DNA from: Taeniopygia guttata
Taxonomy: Eukaryota > Chordata > Aves > Passeriformes > Estrildidae
DNA length: 64,000 nucleotides
Reading direction: 5' to 3'
Assembly: GCF_048771995.1 (NCBI RefSeq)
Contig: NC_133028.1
Location: forward strand, 5,763,501 to 5,827,500
Shown here: positions 49,061 to 61,400 of the stretch, piece by piece
How positions within the stretch are numbered: position 1 is the stretch's first letter
Layout of the letters: each line of letters begins with the position of its first letter
The notes under the pieces: model-generated
What the model saw: only the letters and a program-made list of their open reading frames with translations
Told to the model about the DNA's origin: nothing
Database searches by the model: none
Position numbers and translations under genes: made by a program

Positions 49061-52000
49061 CCTTCCTCTTTGCTATTTGCCGCTCATCCTCTCCAAAGAC
49101 GATCTCGCTCCCCCTTTAACTTGTCAGCCGGGGAGAAGAAGCGTGTGGCTCTTTGCACTTGTCCTACAGCTTTTGCATGGCTGAAACTGCTCTAGGTAGG
49201 AATACATGTAAAAATTCCCTGGAATTTCTTCATAGGCAACAGGGTAAAATGGAGCAAGCTCGAGGTATATGTTTATCTGTCCCATCTGAGAAGAGTATTA
49301 GGGAGAAAAAGGCATTTTTGATGCCATTTGGAAAATTCCTGGAGGAGGGAGATTACAGTCTTAAGGTGGGGCAGCAGGATGGCTGATCTCTCTTCTGGAA
49401 ATGTGACTGGGGAAGGCTAATATATGGCATCAGATGAATAATTTGCCAGTTTTCTCCATCATATGCATACAGATGCATCTCCTGCAGATTCAGGAGGGCA
49501 TCTGTTGTGCTCCTAAGTTATTTTAGAGCATCTGCGAGGGCCTGTCACTTTCTTTGTCTGAAAGAAACGTGCCATGATGTTGCACCATCAGCATGTTTCC
49601 AGAAAAGCATTTTCAAGGTCTCTTTTGCCATATAAGATGAAATATCAAAAGGAAAACTCGCCTTCAGCTTAGTTATGTCTCTGTATCAATAAGATATTAA
49701 GTGTCAGATATGAAGATTTTAGGGGGCTCTAGAGTTGAATTTAGTCCCTGCAGCTCGGTCACCTGGATTCAGCTGCAGCTAGCCATTATTTGGCTTGCAC
49801 TTCATTCTGGGAAAGAGTGTTAAATATTTAAAAGTTTTAATTTGAATAGTATAACCGTGCAGATATCTCTGCCAGCAGTGTGAGACGTAGCATGCATTGT
49901 CTAAGGCAGCTTTTCTTTCTTCTCTACTAGACTAATTTCCACTTTGAAAAAACCCACGTTACCATGTAACCCAGCTAATCCTAAAGAACAAAGAATGTCT
50001 ACACAGAGATGGTAGTTTAACTTACTTGTCTCAGCACATGCACATCTACACAGATGATTTCATCTAAGACACATGGACTGGGTAAAAATCTGATAGGGGC
50101 AGGACCTGAGCAGTTGACCAGTCAGGTAATTAGCTGAGCACAGAGACCTCCCTGTTCTCTTCAGTGTTATCTGAATAACATGTCACAGCATGGAGTCAGC
50201 TGTGCAGAGGGCAGTACCAGTTATTTGTTATGCTGCATTTTCAGTAGCAAATAATGAATATGCAGTGTAAATATTAATTATTTAGTAGTCATAATAATAA
50301 GTAAGAATTTTGCAAGGAAACCTAGGGCAAGCCAAGCTTTGTCACCACTGTCTTTCCATTACTGAGTGTACACCCATCCTTTAAGAATATTTTGCACCAG
50401 GAAGTGCTAGTTTGTTATGATCCCAGTAGTAACTTGGGCTCTTTAGAGTATTGCTTAAAACACCATTTGCTAGAGGTAGCATTGCATTAAAAAAAAAAAG
50501 AGGAGAGTATAAATAATCTTACATTCCATCAGATCCCAGAAACCCCAAGGCGTCTGACATGGAGGAGCCCTCCAGTTTGCTGCAGCACACCATGCAGATC
50601 TGCCTGTGGACAGGTTCCCTTACACATTGATCTTTTCCACCCTCGGAGCATTTTCTTTTTATTTCTGAAGACATTTCCATTCATCAGTCCTATTGCCAGA
50701 TGAAAAGGATGTTCACAAGAGGGCTTGTTGCTACACTTAGATGAAGACAAAGATGGGCAGGTGGTTCAGTGTCAGGTGATGAGCAAATTGCTCCTGCATC
50801 CAAGAGGTTTGCGCATCCCACCACAGGCCAGGCAGCCAGCACACCCCTGCAGCCCAGCACAGACCTGCACCCATTCACTGTAACTGGGAGCTGGATTCCT
50901 GACTCCTTGGTGTACAGTGGTCTTCAAATTAGGATCATGGCAAAGATTTAATCTATCTAATCCAGTTTCCCCATCTCATTATGAATCACTAGTTGATCCA
51001 TCAGTCGGGATAGCTGTGGTTAAGTAGAATGGCCACCTGCTTGGGCTTTTTCCCCCTCTGCTTGTGCCTGTGTAGTTGTTTTTTCATTAAATCTTATTAA
51101 CTGGTAAGGATTATGAATAAAGTGGTGTGGTGTGGTTTAATTACATTGTGAATGTTGATTTGTGTTCTTTTATGATTTCTGCTGATCTCCACTATGTCTG
51201 ATATGACTCAGCTAACAGAAAGGGCTTTAAATAAAAAGCAAGTCTTTGCTTTGTCTCTTTGGTGCTTTGCTGCTTCCACTGTCTCTGATTTGGTTGTTAC
51301 TGGTTCTGTCCTGGCAGTTTCTATTTCTAAAACATTGAAGGAGAAGAATCTATGAGCACTTCTCATTTTTTTTCAGCTGGAAGTCAGGCAACTCACTGCA
51401 AACCTTCTCTTACCTCATTTCACCTTTAGTGTTTGGGCTTTGAGTCCAGAGTGCTGGCTGGTTCTGTTCTGCCTGCAGAGTTGTGTGCTGGGAACCCTCA
51501 GAAGAGAAATGATGCATTCAGAGCAGCATCTCTGCCATAGCTGTGTTGTTGAAGTCAAGGATATTATGTTCAGGATCTGCCCTAGGTACTGTAAAAATGT
51601 GAAACAAAAAGACAATCGTGTCCCTGGATGTCTTTTTCCTCTAAGAGCTCAATTCTCATTCTCCTGTGGTGCTATTCCCAGGTAGCTTTTTCACTCATCT
51701 CAGGGAGAACAAAATTGGGATATTTCTTTTCTCATGACAGTGGATTACAGATGACTTTTCCACCAAGGGATGCCTGTGATCACTGGAATTGCAATTGTTG
51801 CATCTTGGAGTGACTTGTTCCTATGTCTCTCACAATAACTGGAGTGGGATAACATCATTATTTCTGGGTTAATTACAGCCTTTTTTTATTCTTCACCTCT
51901 GAGTACATCTCAAAGGACATCCTGGAGCACCTGTATCTCAGTTTCCTCCTCTGTGAAGTGTAATGAACTGTTGTGAATTTATCTTCCCTGAGGCAGACCA

Positions 52001-53169
52001 TAAGGGACCATTGGTCTGTCTTACCACCTACAGGCTATTGCCATTCATTTCAAAGGAGATTCAATTTACCTCCAAAGGTAGAAGCCTCTCTAGGAGAAGG
52101 ACTTGTGATCTGTCTTTGTTATTGCAGACCAGTTCAGCTACAGTGCACAGCTCTGGCAATCCTGGACAGCTGCATTTGGCTGTTGTCTTACAGACCCTTT
52201 GAAGTTAAAAGTGGTGTATATAAGTGCAGCCTATTGTGTTGGCATGGGAATCCTGTCTTTTCTCAGAAACATTAAACTTGGTTTATGTGCTTGGGATCAC
52301 ACAGGACACAAAGGGTTTTCACTCCCGTTCTGAAAATTAGACACATCACACTGCCTGGTGAAAGAATTTCTAGCTGGAACACGTGGCAGAGGAAGGAAAT
52401 GTCAGTAAAAATGAGGCTGGGTTAGACAGGTTATCAGTAGATGATATCATGCTGTGTGATGATTTAGGCATTTGAATTCCTCCTGTGAGAAGCTTAGAAG
52501 TGCATTGCAAATTAATATAAAATGGTTAAATATGTTCTTCATGGTAAAATTCCACAGCCTTAATTATGCCTTTTTTTTTTTTCTTTTTTTTTTTTTGCCT
52601 GTATTTATTTTCTTTTAAATCAAAATATCATTACTGGCCTCTCTGATCTACATTTTGATGTGAAAGAGAATAGCAGCCTTAGATCACATTGGGAATTCCC
52701 ATCCCTGTGTGCCAGCTGTCCCTGGAAGTAGTTGGATTCTGAACAAAATCCAAGGGGAACCAAGGAATTCTTTAACCTGATGTGTAAGATTTCCTTCCCT
52801 ATCACAGTTTGTTTGCTTTCTAGCTCTTGGTTACTGTGATGCTGTTTTAGCAAGGCTATGAGATTGGCCACCCCATTCTCATCTGGTGTCAATTCACAGT
52901 GTTACTGAGTCAGATATAGATTTCATCTTTGTATCTGTAAAGAATTTCCATTTTAGAGAAGCTTAGCAGATCCTTCCTCCTCCCACTTTTCATGTGTATG
53001 GGAAGCCTGAAGAAATTTATGAATGAAACAAAACATGAAAAGTCATATCATGGATATTATCTGAAGGTAGAAAATGATAACTTGTGTCTTCTTTTTGAGA
53101 GGCAGAGACAGGATCCACTCAAGCAGGCAGGGACTGCTCTCATAAAAGCAGAGCACAGATTCAAGCTGT
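48634..53169 (+). other. REEP1: REEP1 intron 1, first part
   Basis: GC-rich to about 49100, then ordinary AT-rich DNA. No further REEP1 exon (expected next residues start LIFGTLYPAYYS) was found. T-rich runs at 52570-52596. Confidence 0.6.
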
Positions 53170-53280
53170 TGGTTATTGATACATCAGTATTAGCACTTCA
53201 GATGATGCTACCACTTATATATGTCATGTGCTGGTTATTGATACATCTGCATTTGCATTTTAGTTGACATATATCATGTG
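53170..53280. repeat. 62-bp diverged tandem duplication
   Basis: TGGTTATTGATACATC starts at 53170 and at 53232; both units end ATATATGTCATGTG or ATATATCATGTG. The second is shorter by about 13 bp. Confidence 0.8.
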
Positions 53281-54027
53281 TGTGAAGGTCCTTCACCGCC
53301 TGCTTTGTTTACTTGGTGCTGGCAGATGACATGAGGGATTCAGATTGCTCTTTACAGGCCTCACACCAGCAGTGTAAAATATCTGAAAATACAGCAGAGG
53401 ACCTAAAATGCAGCTTGAGCTCCCAGCCAAGGCTGTGGGATGAGTTTGCATTTGACTCTTCTGTGCTCTGGAGCTGGGAAGTGGGAAGAGCAGACACCCT
53501 GCTGTACTTGCAGAGTTTAGTGATAAACTTTACTTTATAAACTCCAAAACAGAGGCTGCAGGCTTGCACTGCTGCTGTCCTTCGTGTGAAGAGCACTTGG
53601 TCTCTGTGGCTGCCAGCTCAGCTCATGGGCATCCCTGCTGCAGCCTTTGGCTCTGCTGAGGGGGCAGAACCTGCTGGTGCCAGTAAGTGACAGAGGAGCA
53701 CCCAGCACAGGTGTGACATTTGCCATGCCCTTGGTGTGAAATGTGACTGTGTGATCACGCTGCAGGGGACAGCACTGCCTGCTGCTCTGGCAGCCGTGAC
53801 CCACATTCTCCTGCCCAAGCACAGATGTGCTGGGAATGCTCCTGGCTCCAGTGGGGAAGGTTTCCTGCTGTGCACATCACAGATCTTACTGGTTCTGGTG
53901 TGGTAAGGAAGGATGTTTTACCAGCCTGGCATCTATGGAATATAGCCAAGGGGCTTGGACTTTGCAGCTGCCTTTGTACAGAATTTTGTCTTTGTGGGAC
54001 CCTTTCCTTTCACTGTATTAAGGCACT

Positions 54028-54065
54028 TTGAAGCATTAATGTAGTGTTGAAGCATTAATTTAGTG
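54028..54065. repeat. 19-bp tandem repeat, two copies
   Basis: TTGAAGCATTAATGTAGTG and TTGAAGCATTAATTTAGTG, one mismatch. Confidence 0.85.
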
Positions 54066-55415
54066 TTGTGTCATTAGAGGGATTTTTACTGCCATTGTAT
54101 GGGTAAGGGCATCAAGACAAATGGAGATCCAGTGATGTGTACAGTATTCCACTGGGTAACAGGTAGCATATTTCCTCCAGACTCCTTGCTCAATAAATTA
54201 ATAAAAGGGAACCTGATAAAGGGAATTAGGAAATGTGTGTGTGGCATTTGTATGGATTTTTGGTGGTGTGAGAGGGATAGAGGAAAGCTACAGACTTAAA
54301 TAGATGCTATTGAGACAGTCAAACAACCAAAGGCCAAAATATTTTGAATCGTGACCTATTTCCTCTCAGATCCTCAGTGCTGTCCTTAGGGTAGCAGTCA
54401 GCAGAAAGCAAGAGCCAGACTGCTTAATACAGGCTACTAAGTCAGGCATTACACTGCCTAAAATTGGTTTCCTAATCACAGGAGGGAGATTTAGATCCAA
54501 GGTACTTGAGCTGTGGTCCACAGATGCAGTCCACAAAGCATCAGTCAGTCAGTGTTTCAGCTCTAAACCAGAAACCCTCATACAGGCAGTTATGTACTGA
54601 CTAATTTAGATAGAAGATGCCACTTTTAACTCTTTTTTTAGTTACAAGTTTTGTAATTATATCTATTGAATTACAGTTTTGTAAAATATTAACATTTCTA
54701 CATTTTGCCAATTCTATGTGACTTATTATTTATCATCTATGCTTAAGGAACAGTGGGATATAAAATAAGTTGTGTGTTTCTTTCAAAGGTTTGGATGGCC
54801 CAGTGATTAGGAAAGGCTGAGAAACACTTTCATGTGCTCTTACTGCAGTTAACATTGTGAGACTGGAGCTTCCATCAGGGGTTGTGTGTTGCATGGAGAG
54901 CTGTTGGGCCAAGGGGAAATGCTTGGTACAAATTGGATGAAGGAAGGCAACGTACAATCACACCTCCTACTTCCTGAGCAATTGCTTCTGAATGCTGAGC
55001 ACTGCATTTTTCCTTCTGCTTCTGTGTCTCAGCAGGCAGAGCTGATACCTTGGGAACTTTCAGGCTAATCTGGCTAAAGGTGGATGAAGACCTGAGAGCT
55101 GCAGAAGTATTAACCAGTTTGGATTGCTGCAGAATCTTTGTGTGACGAAATTTCTTCTATGTCTTCATTAGGCAGCAAGGATCTGAGTCTAGATTTCCTT
55201 TTGTTGGCTGGATTGGGGCCACTCAGATTTCAGGTAGGTCTTGTGAGGTGAAATGGCCTAATGAAGGGATGCACCCATGTAAGCAGGCCCATATGGCAAA
55301 ATCTCCCCTAGATCACCCCTATGGTTGAAGTCAATCACATGCTGCTTTTTGCAAGGCAGGTCTTACATACTTTTGTTATCACTGGTATGCTACTTAGATT
55401 GCAAACTCTTTTAGG

Positions 55416-55466
55416 CAGCAAGTTCATTTAGTATTTTTAAATCAGCAAGGTCATTTAGTATTTTTT
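55416..55466. repeat. 27-bp tandem repeat, two copies
   Basis: CAGCAAGTTCATTTAGTATT and CAGCAAGGTCATTTAGTATT, starting at 55416 and 55443, with one mismatch in the shared part. Confidence 0.85.
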
Positions 55467-58400
55467 ATCTTACAACACCTAGACAGTGGGGATTAGTCTC
55501 TAGCTGGTTCTTCTAAGTTCTGTAGTAATAGAAAAATAAATAAGGTATGAACACATGCAATTCTGCATTCTAGGTGAAACTTTCTTGAGACTGATCCTGT
55601 GCTCCTCAGTAATTTCTTTGTGAAATTCTTGCTGGTAAGGTGTTCATGCTCTGATTTGACATTTCACATGCATGTAGTAAGACAGAATTTAAACTGGTAA
55701 AATACAGGCAAGACAGATGGTGAGCAGAGTGGTGAGAAAGAGCTAGAAGAAGTGAAAAAATGAAGACTGTGTTTTATCTTTCCATGACTTGTGTGGTTTT
55801 GAAGAGTGTGACTGAGGTAACAGGACACACCTGCTCGTTCCAGAGGTAGGACTTGGGAAGGCACTCCAGACCTGGAGCACCATGCCAGAGCTGGAAACAT
55901 GGGTGGTACATTCCCAAAATTTGTACACAGAACCACTCCACCTTTTGCTGTGAGCCTCAGAACAGGCATAACTCCTTAGCAGAGTACTCTGCTGTTTGTT
56001 TCTTGCAGGCACATTTTGCAAGAGAGGGGGAGGGCAAGGGATTTTAACTTGCTGTGGGTGGTAGAGCAGTGATCTGCAGGCTGGTAAAAGTGATCACAGA
56101 GCCAAAGCAGGGCAGGGATGGCATCAAAGGAGAGAAGCTAGTTGTACAGTAAGTAAAAATGAAGAGCAAGGATTATGTTTCAGAAGGAACAGGAATTTAT
56201 ATGGAGGCAGAGGATTGGGTGTCAAGCTGGAGATTTACTCTTGGCAGTGACAGGGGGACAACTGGTGTCATGCTTAGGAAAGTCTTGTTTCTTCAGGTGC
56301 TGCTTGCTGCATCCCTTACTGCTCATGCACTAATTGCTAACAAACAAACATCCAGTTTCAAAGAAGGAATCCATCAACTGGTCAGTAAAGCTGCAATCTC
56401 CCTTCTCCCTTTCTGTCTCATGGAGCCAACAGTAATATTTTGCTTTCCAAAAATGGAAAATTTTACAGGAGACCAAAACCAACATTAAAGAACCTATTTG
56501 TGAGGAGCTACCAAGGATGCCCCTCATGTTTGAAATGTTGTTCTTTTTTGGATGGATCCCAGGGATGCCAGGACCATGTGTGTACCTGCCTGTGAATTTA
56601 CCAGGCAGTCCAATGCTATCAGCATTAATGTGTAATTGCAGCTCCTGCAGGAGAAACACTTCTGTTCTGTTCAGTTCATGCTGCTGCTTCCTTTCATTCA
56701 GCTCATTTATTCTATTTCTTGTTTCCAGCCTATAAATAAATGTTTACACCGGAAAGACAAAAACTGCCAGACATTTCTTGCCTCATATTTTGAGAGAGGC
56801 TTACAACCATTAACCAGCTTCATACAAGGAAAGGTCTTGTGCTGCAGATTTTATATGAGAATACCAAGAACCTAGATTCAGTGCAGTGCTGTAAATTCCC
56901 TGTGGGAAGAGGGCAAATTATTTATTCTTTCCTGATTTGGTAACTGTAAAATAATCTTAGTGATAATCTCTGCCCATGAAAACTTCAGTTCTATTTTACA
57001 CATGGCAGAGCCTGATGTGAGCATGGGATACCCCCAGTGGAGGAGAATTGGAGGGGTGAGGTAAATGTGAATTCTGAGCTGGAATTTCCAAGCCAATGGT
57101 CAGAAGACACAGGGTGCTCTAGGATGTTTTACATAGACAAGACTCTTCTGTGGCAGAGCTCTCCTGGCTGTCAGTCCCTGAGGAGCACTCATGGAGAAGT
57201 GAAACCAGAAGTCTTGTATGGCATTTCAGGAAGAACATCCTTGCAGGGAGGACAGATGGGAAACATTTGGTGATGATAAAGAGCAGAGCAACCACAGGAA
57301 GATGACCTTCTCCATTCTCCACAATATTTCATGGTCACTTTTGTCTTGATGTCTTCAGTACAAATGCTCTCACACTTGCTGTGAGCATGTGAGGAAGGCT
57401 GCTCTCTCCAGCTATAGGTCCCACCAAATAGCCTTTGTGATGAGGTGGTTGTTCTAGCATGGGCAGTTCCCACAGGACTGCTCTGGGTCATGCTCTTGCT
57501 TAGGCCCTTTTGTGGATGAGCAGTTTGAAGCTCTTGAGCCTCATTCTGCTCATGGAGGGGTTCTGCTTATCCTACTGCCTCTTCTGCTGTGGACTTGGGA
57601 GGACATGGTCTGTGTATATCTAAACTTAGACCTACGAGCCACTCAGATTATATGGCCCCACAAGAAACTATCCCTGGTGTTAGATCAGGTTCAATAACAC
57701 CATCTGGCTTCTAAATCTACCTGCAGAATTCATGGTGACATGTGAAAGAGAGAGGTGGATGCTGGAGCTGCCCTAAGGCTAAAAGGCTTTGAGTTCAGTC
57801 ACATATTTTATGGAGAAAGATTGAGTGGTTTGACTTGAGAATGACTGCAAGACAGGTGGTTATATGAAAATGAATTTATGGTCAGTGTTCCTCTGCAAAA
57901 ATGCCCACTATCCTAGCTGCTATTTTTTGCTGGAAATCACAACAGAGAGGCCAGGGGCATGATGGACACAAGCACTGAATGAGACTTTCCCCCTTCCAAA
58001 CAATTCATCTAGGTCTGAGTTAAAGCACATTGTCAGGGCACCCTGGAGGCTGTTTGCATTTTCCCTGGCTTATTTGTACCTGTTTTGTAGCTGAACAAAG
58101 GACTCTGCTTTCCAGGTTTATTGTTTCCATTCTGCTTATAAGGATTTTGGTCAAAACAGAAAGATGTTGCTGTTTAGAAAGAACATTAATAATTAAATTG
58201 AGATACTCTGGGGAATATACCCCATAAGGCTGGATTTGTTGAATTTAAGTAGATCATAATAGTTTCCATGGCAACACACTCTGCTGTCCTATATACAGAA
58301 AGGGTCTATCTCATAGGATCAAATGCAGAGAGGAAGTTGCTATTTTAAAATATACCTTAAAAACACAAACACTGAACCAAGAGCAAATTGTTTCCTCCGT

Positions 58401-61400
58401 AAATTTTGTAGGAATTTCCTCACGCTTGTTATACTGCGCTCACCTCTTTTCAGAACTGTCAGAGTGCAATCAGTCAAACCAATCCCCCACTGACTCTGAT
58501 TTATGAACCTGAGGTCTAATGATGTTTTCTCAGGATATAATCTACCTTGCAGATACATCCATATCTGGATATTTATAAAGCTGTAACTGTCATGAGCCTG
58601 CAATGGAGACTTCTGTGGTCCTTTTGAACAGGTCTGCAAAAATCCTTGTGTTCTACTGCCTATCCTGGTGTCTGCTTGTGATTTCCCATCTCACTGTGCT
58701 CAGTAAAACTGGTTTCATCAGTATTTGGACAGCATTGTGAGATCCTTGTGTTTGGTGTGTTACACCTGATTGCAGCTGACTCCAAGATGGGAATTAATGG
58801 TGAACACTTAGAGATAATTGAGGAACCACATATTCCACACATTAGAAGAGTTGGAGATTCTTCAATCCATCAGGAATTGCATGAACTCTTTTCCTCTAAT
58901 CTAGCAATCAATAAAATGTATAATTGTATGTGCTTAGAAAAGCCTTATGACCAAGTGATGAGTTACAAAATCTGTGTGAAAAGCATTGTGAGCCTCCAAA
59001 CAAGAAAGATGGAATGCAGTAGAAAGCTTCTGAGTGCAACTTTCTAAGAAAGAAGTCACAGTACATAAAGGGGGTGGGGGGGAAGTGTTCATATCTGGAA
59101 TAATTACAGCTTCTCTGTTTTGCCCTTATAAGCAGGCTAAGGGGTGCATTGCCAAATTTTAGCAAGAACTGCCACGAAAGAATCCTGGTCCTGGCTTGTG
59201 GTAAACTTGGAGAATCAAGGCTGGATTTTCTGCAGTCAAAATAAATAAATAGCTGGAAAAATGCTGTTTCAATGCAAACATCAATAATTTTCTCATACCT
59301 AGGACAATACCAGAGCTTCAAGTTGTGTCAACTGGTGCTGCTTTGCTGAGGTCAGTGAGTGGTGTAAATCTCCCCAGGTGGGAAACCTAAGGTTGTGTTT
59401 GTAGTTCAGAATGGTGAGGGCCTTGTAGAGGGTGCCAGCTGCATCCCAGAAAATGGAATATTATGGGACAGAAGTTGGCCAGTTCAATGGAGGACTTGTG
59501 TTCTTTGAGTTAAACTGAGTGGTGACAGGACAAGGATAGAGGGCTCCTAAAAGCAGGATTCTGTCATGGTCCTTTCATTTTAGTATTGGGAATTTCATCA
59601 CTAAATAGGAATATGGATTTACCTGCACTTCAGCAACCCAAGCCAATTGAATGGGCCATCCCAAAGCCTGGAATCAAGACACCTCTGACCTCACCTCTGG
59701 AGCTCTGATGAGCTTCACTTTCAAGCTTTTCTCTAAGAAGTGGTAATACCCACTGAAAGCTGAGGATGAAGAGCATGACCATGTTCTCTTTAGATCCAAT
59801 CTAAAGAATCTGAATGCTTTATTGCACCCTAGCATGCATGTTTTTAAAAGTACTTTAATCATGTCAGGGAAGCTCTGTAATCTCTCATGCTTCAAGCCTG
59901 TCCCCTTGTGTGAAGCTCTGTTACAGAGGGTGCTGGCTAACCATGGCTGCTTCTGTTGGCTCTGAGCTCTTCCCTGATCCTGCCTACCTCAAACCAGTGC
60001 TCCTTTGCAGACTTTTCAGAGCTGGACATGCCAGCAGCTCACTGACAGCCATTTCCAGGGCCTGAGGGGATGTGACATATGTGACTGATGATGCACACCC
60101 CCTGCCTATTTCTACATATTGTTCCTAGATCACTGCAAAATCAGCAGAGCTGCTTGAGAGACTGCAGACAGCCACTGAAAGATTCTTGCCTGCTGTCCAT
60201 GAAGCAGGACACACATTTTAAGTTTGTAAATAAAATTCCTGATTTTGCATGGTACTTTAAAATTAACCAGTCTGCTTTCCATGTAGTTTGTGGTAATTCA
60301 TATTTAATCTTGTGTAAACCCATTCTGTAAAATCATACCCTCACCCCCAAGGATTTACTTATAGATGAGATATTTTTCATCTTTTTTGATATAGTGTGTC
60401 CTAAGATTTTTGCACTCAGATGTGCTATACAGCTATACAAGAATAGCTCAGCATTCTTTTTAATTATTATTCTGCTGAGGTTTGCAGATACTTGGCTGTA
60501 ACAAATCAGGTCCCTATTCAAACACTATTGTAATTTATGTATATTCTTGAAACCAAGAAACCTCACTCTGAGCAGCCAGGCCATAAATGGCTGAAGTCTG
60601 TGTAAATCCAATTCTCCAGACGCATTTTATACAGCCACATGTGTTTGAAACAGTTTAACCATTTCATTTCAAAATAGCAGTGCTTTATTTAGAGTGGCTC
60701 TTGTAACATTGTCATGCTCCTCTGTGAATCCCCTTGCCTGAGAGAGAGGACAAACACTGGACTGTGGCATTTAACCCAGCAGCATTAATGAATAAGAAAT
60801 TATAGAAGAGCATACATAAGATAGCATGCAGTGTGGGTGTTCCCACAAAAAGTATAAGCTGCCTTCTCAAGCAGCTGGTTATTTAGAAATCTCTGAAATG
60901 GTCCTTGAAGAATTGGCTGTCTTCCCCTTTGCTTTCCTCTCAGGTTATTTCTGTGAAGTCTCCATCTGGCTCCTAAGGCTCAGTTTATATTTTATTTTAT
61001 ATTTTGAGCAGCTGCCAGCTGAAAGGTAAATGTGTGAGAGGGAAGGTGAGAATGGAAAGAGGTCAAGTCTCTAAGCCAAAAGAAAGAAGAGAGGCAAAGC
61101 CCCTTCTGTTCAGAACTGTGCAAGGCACTGGCTCTTTACCCAAGCCTGAGACAAAGTGGAATTCCTCACAGTGTAGGAATGGAGCTGTGCCTGTGTCACA
61201 GGCTTTGATCTGAACACATTTGTGTTTGGGGAAATGCAGAATAGAAGAGAGCAGCATGGCTTATCCCTTTTACTCTCTACGGCTCTCAGCTAAAGCCTGA
61301 AATTCAGAGACATATGAGAAGTCTGGGAGAGATCAAAATTGAATGCAAATGGGAACATAACATCCTCTGTCAGAAGGAGGATTGAGTATCTAGATAGCAA

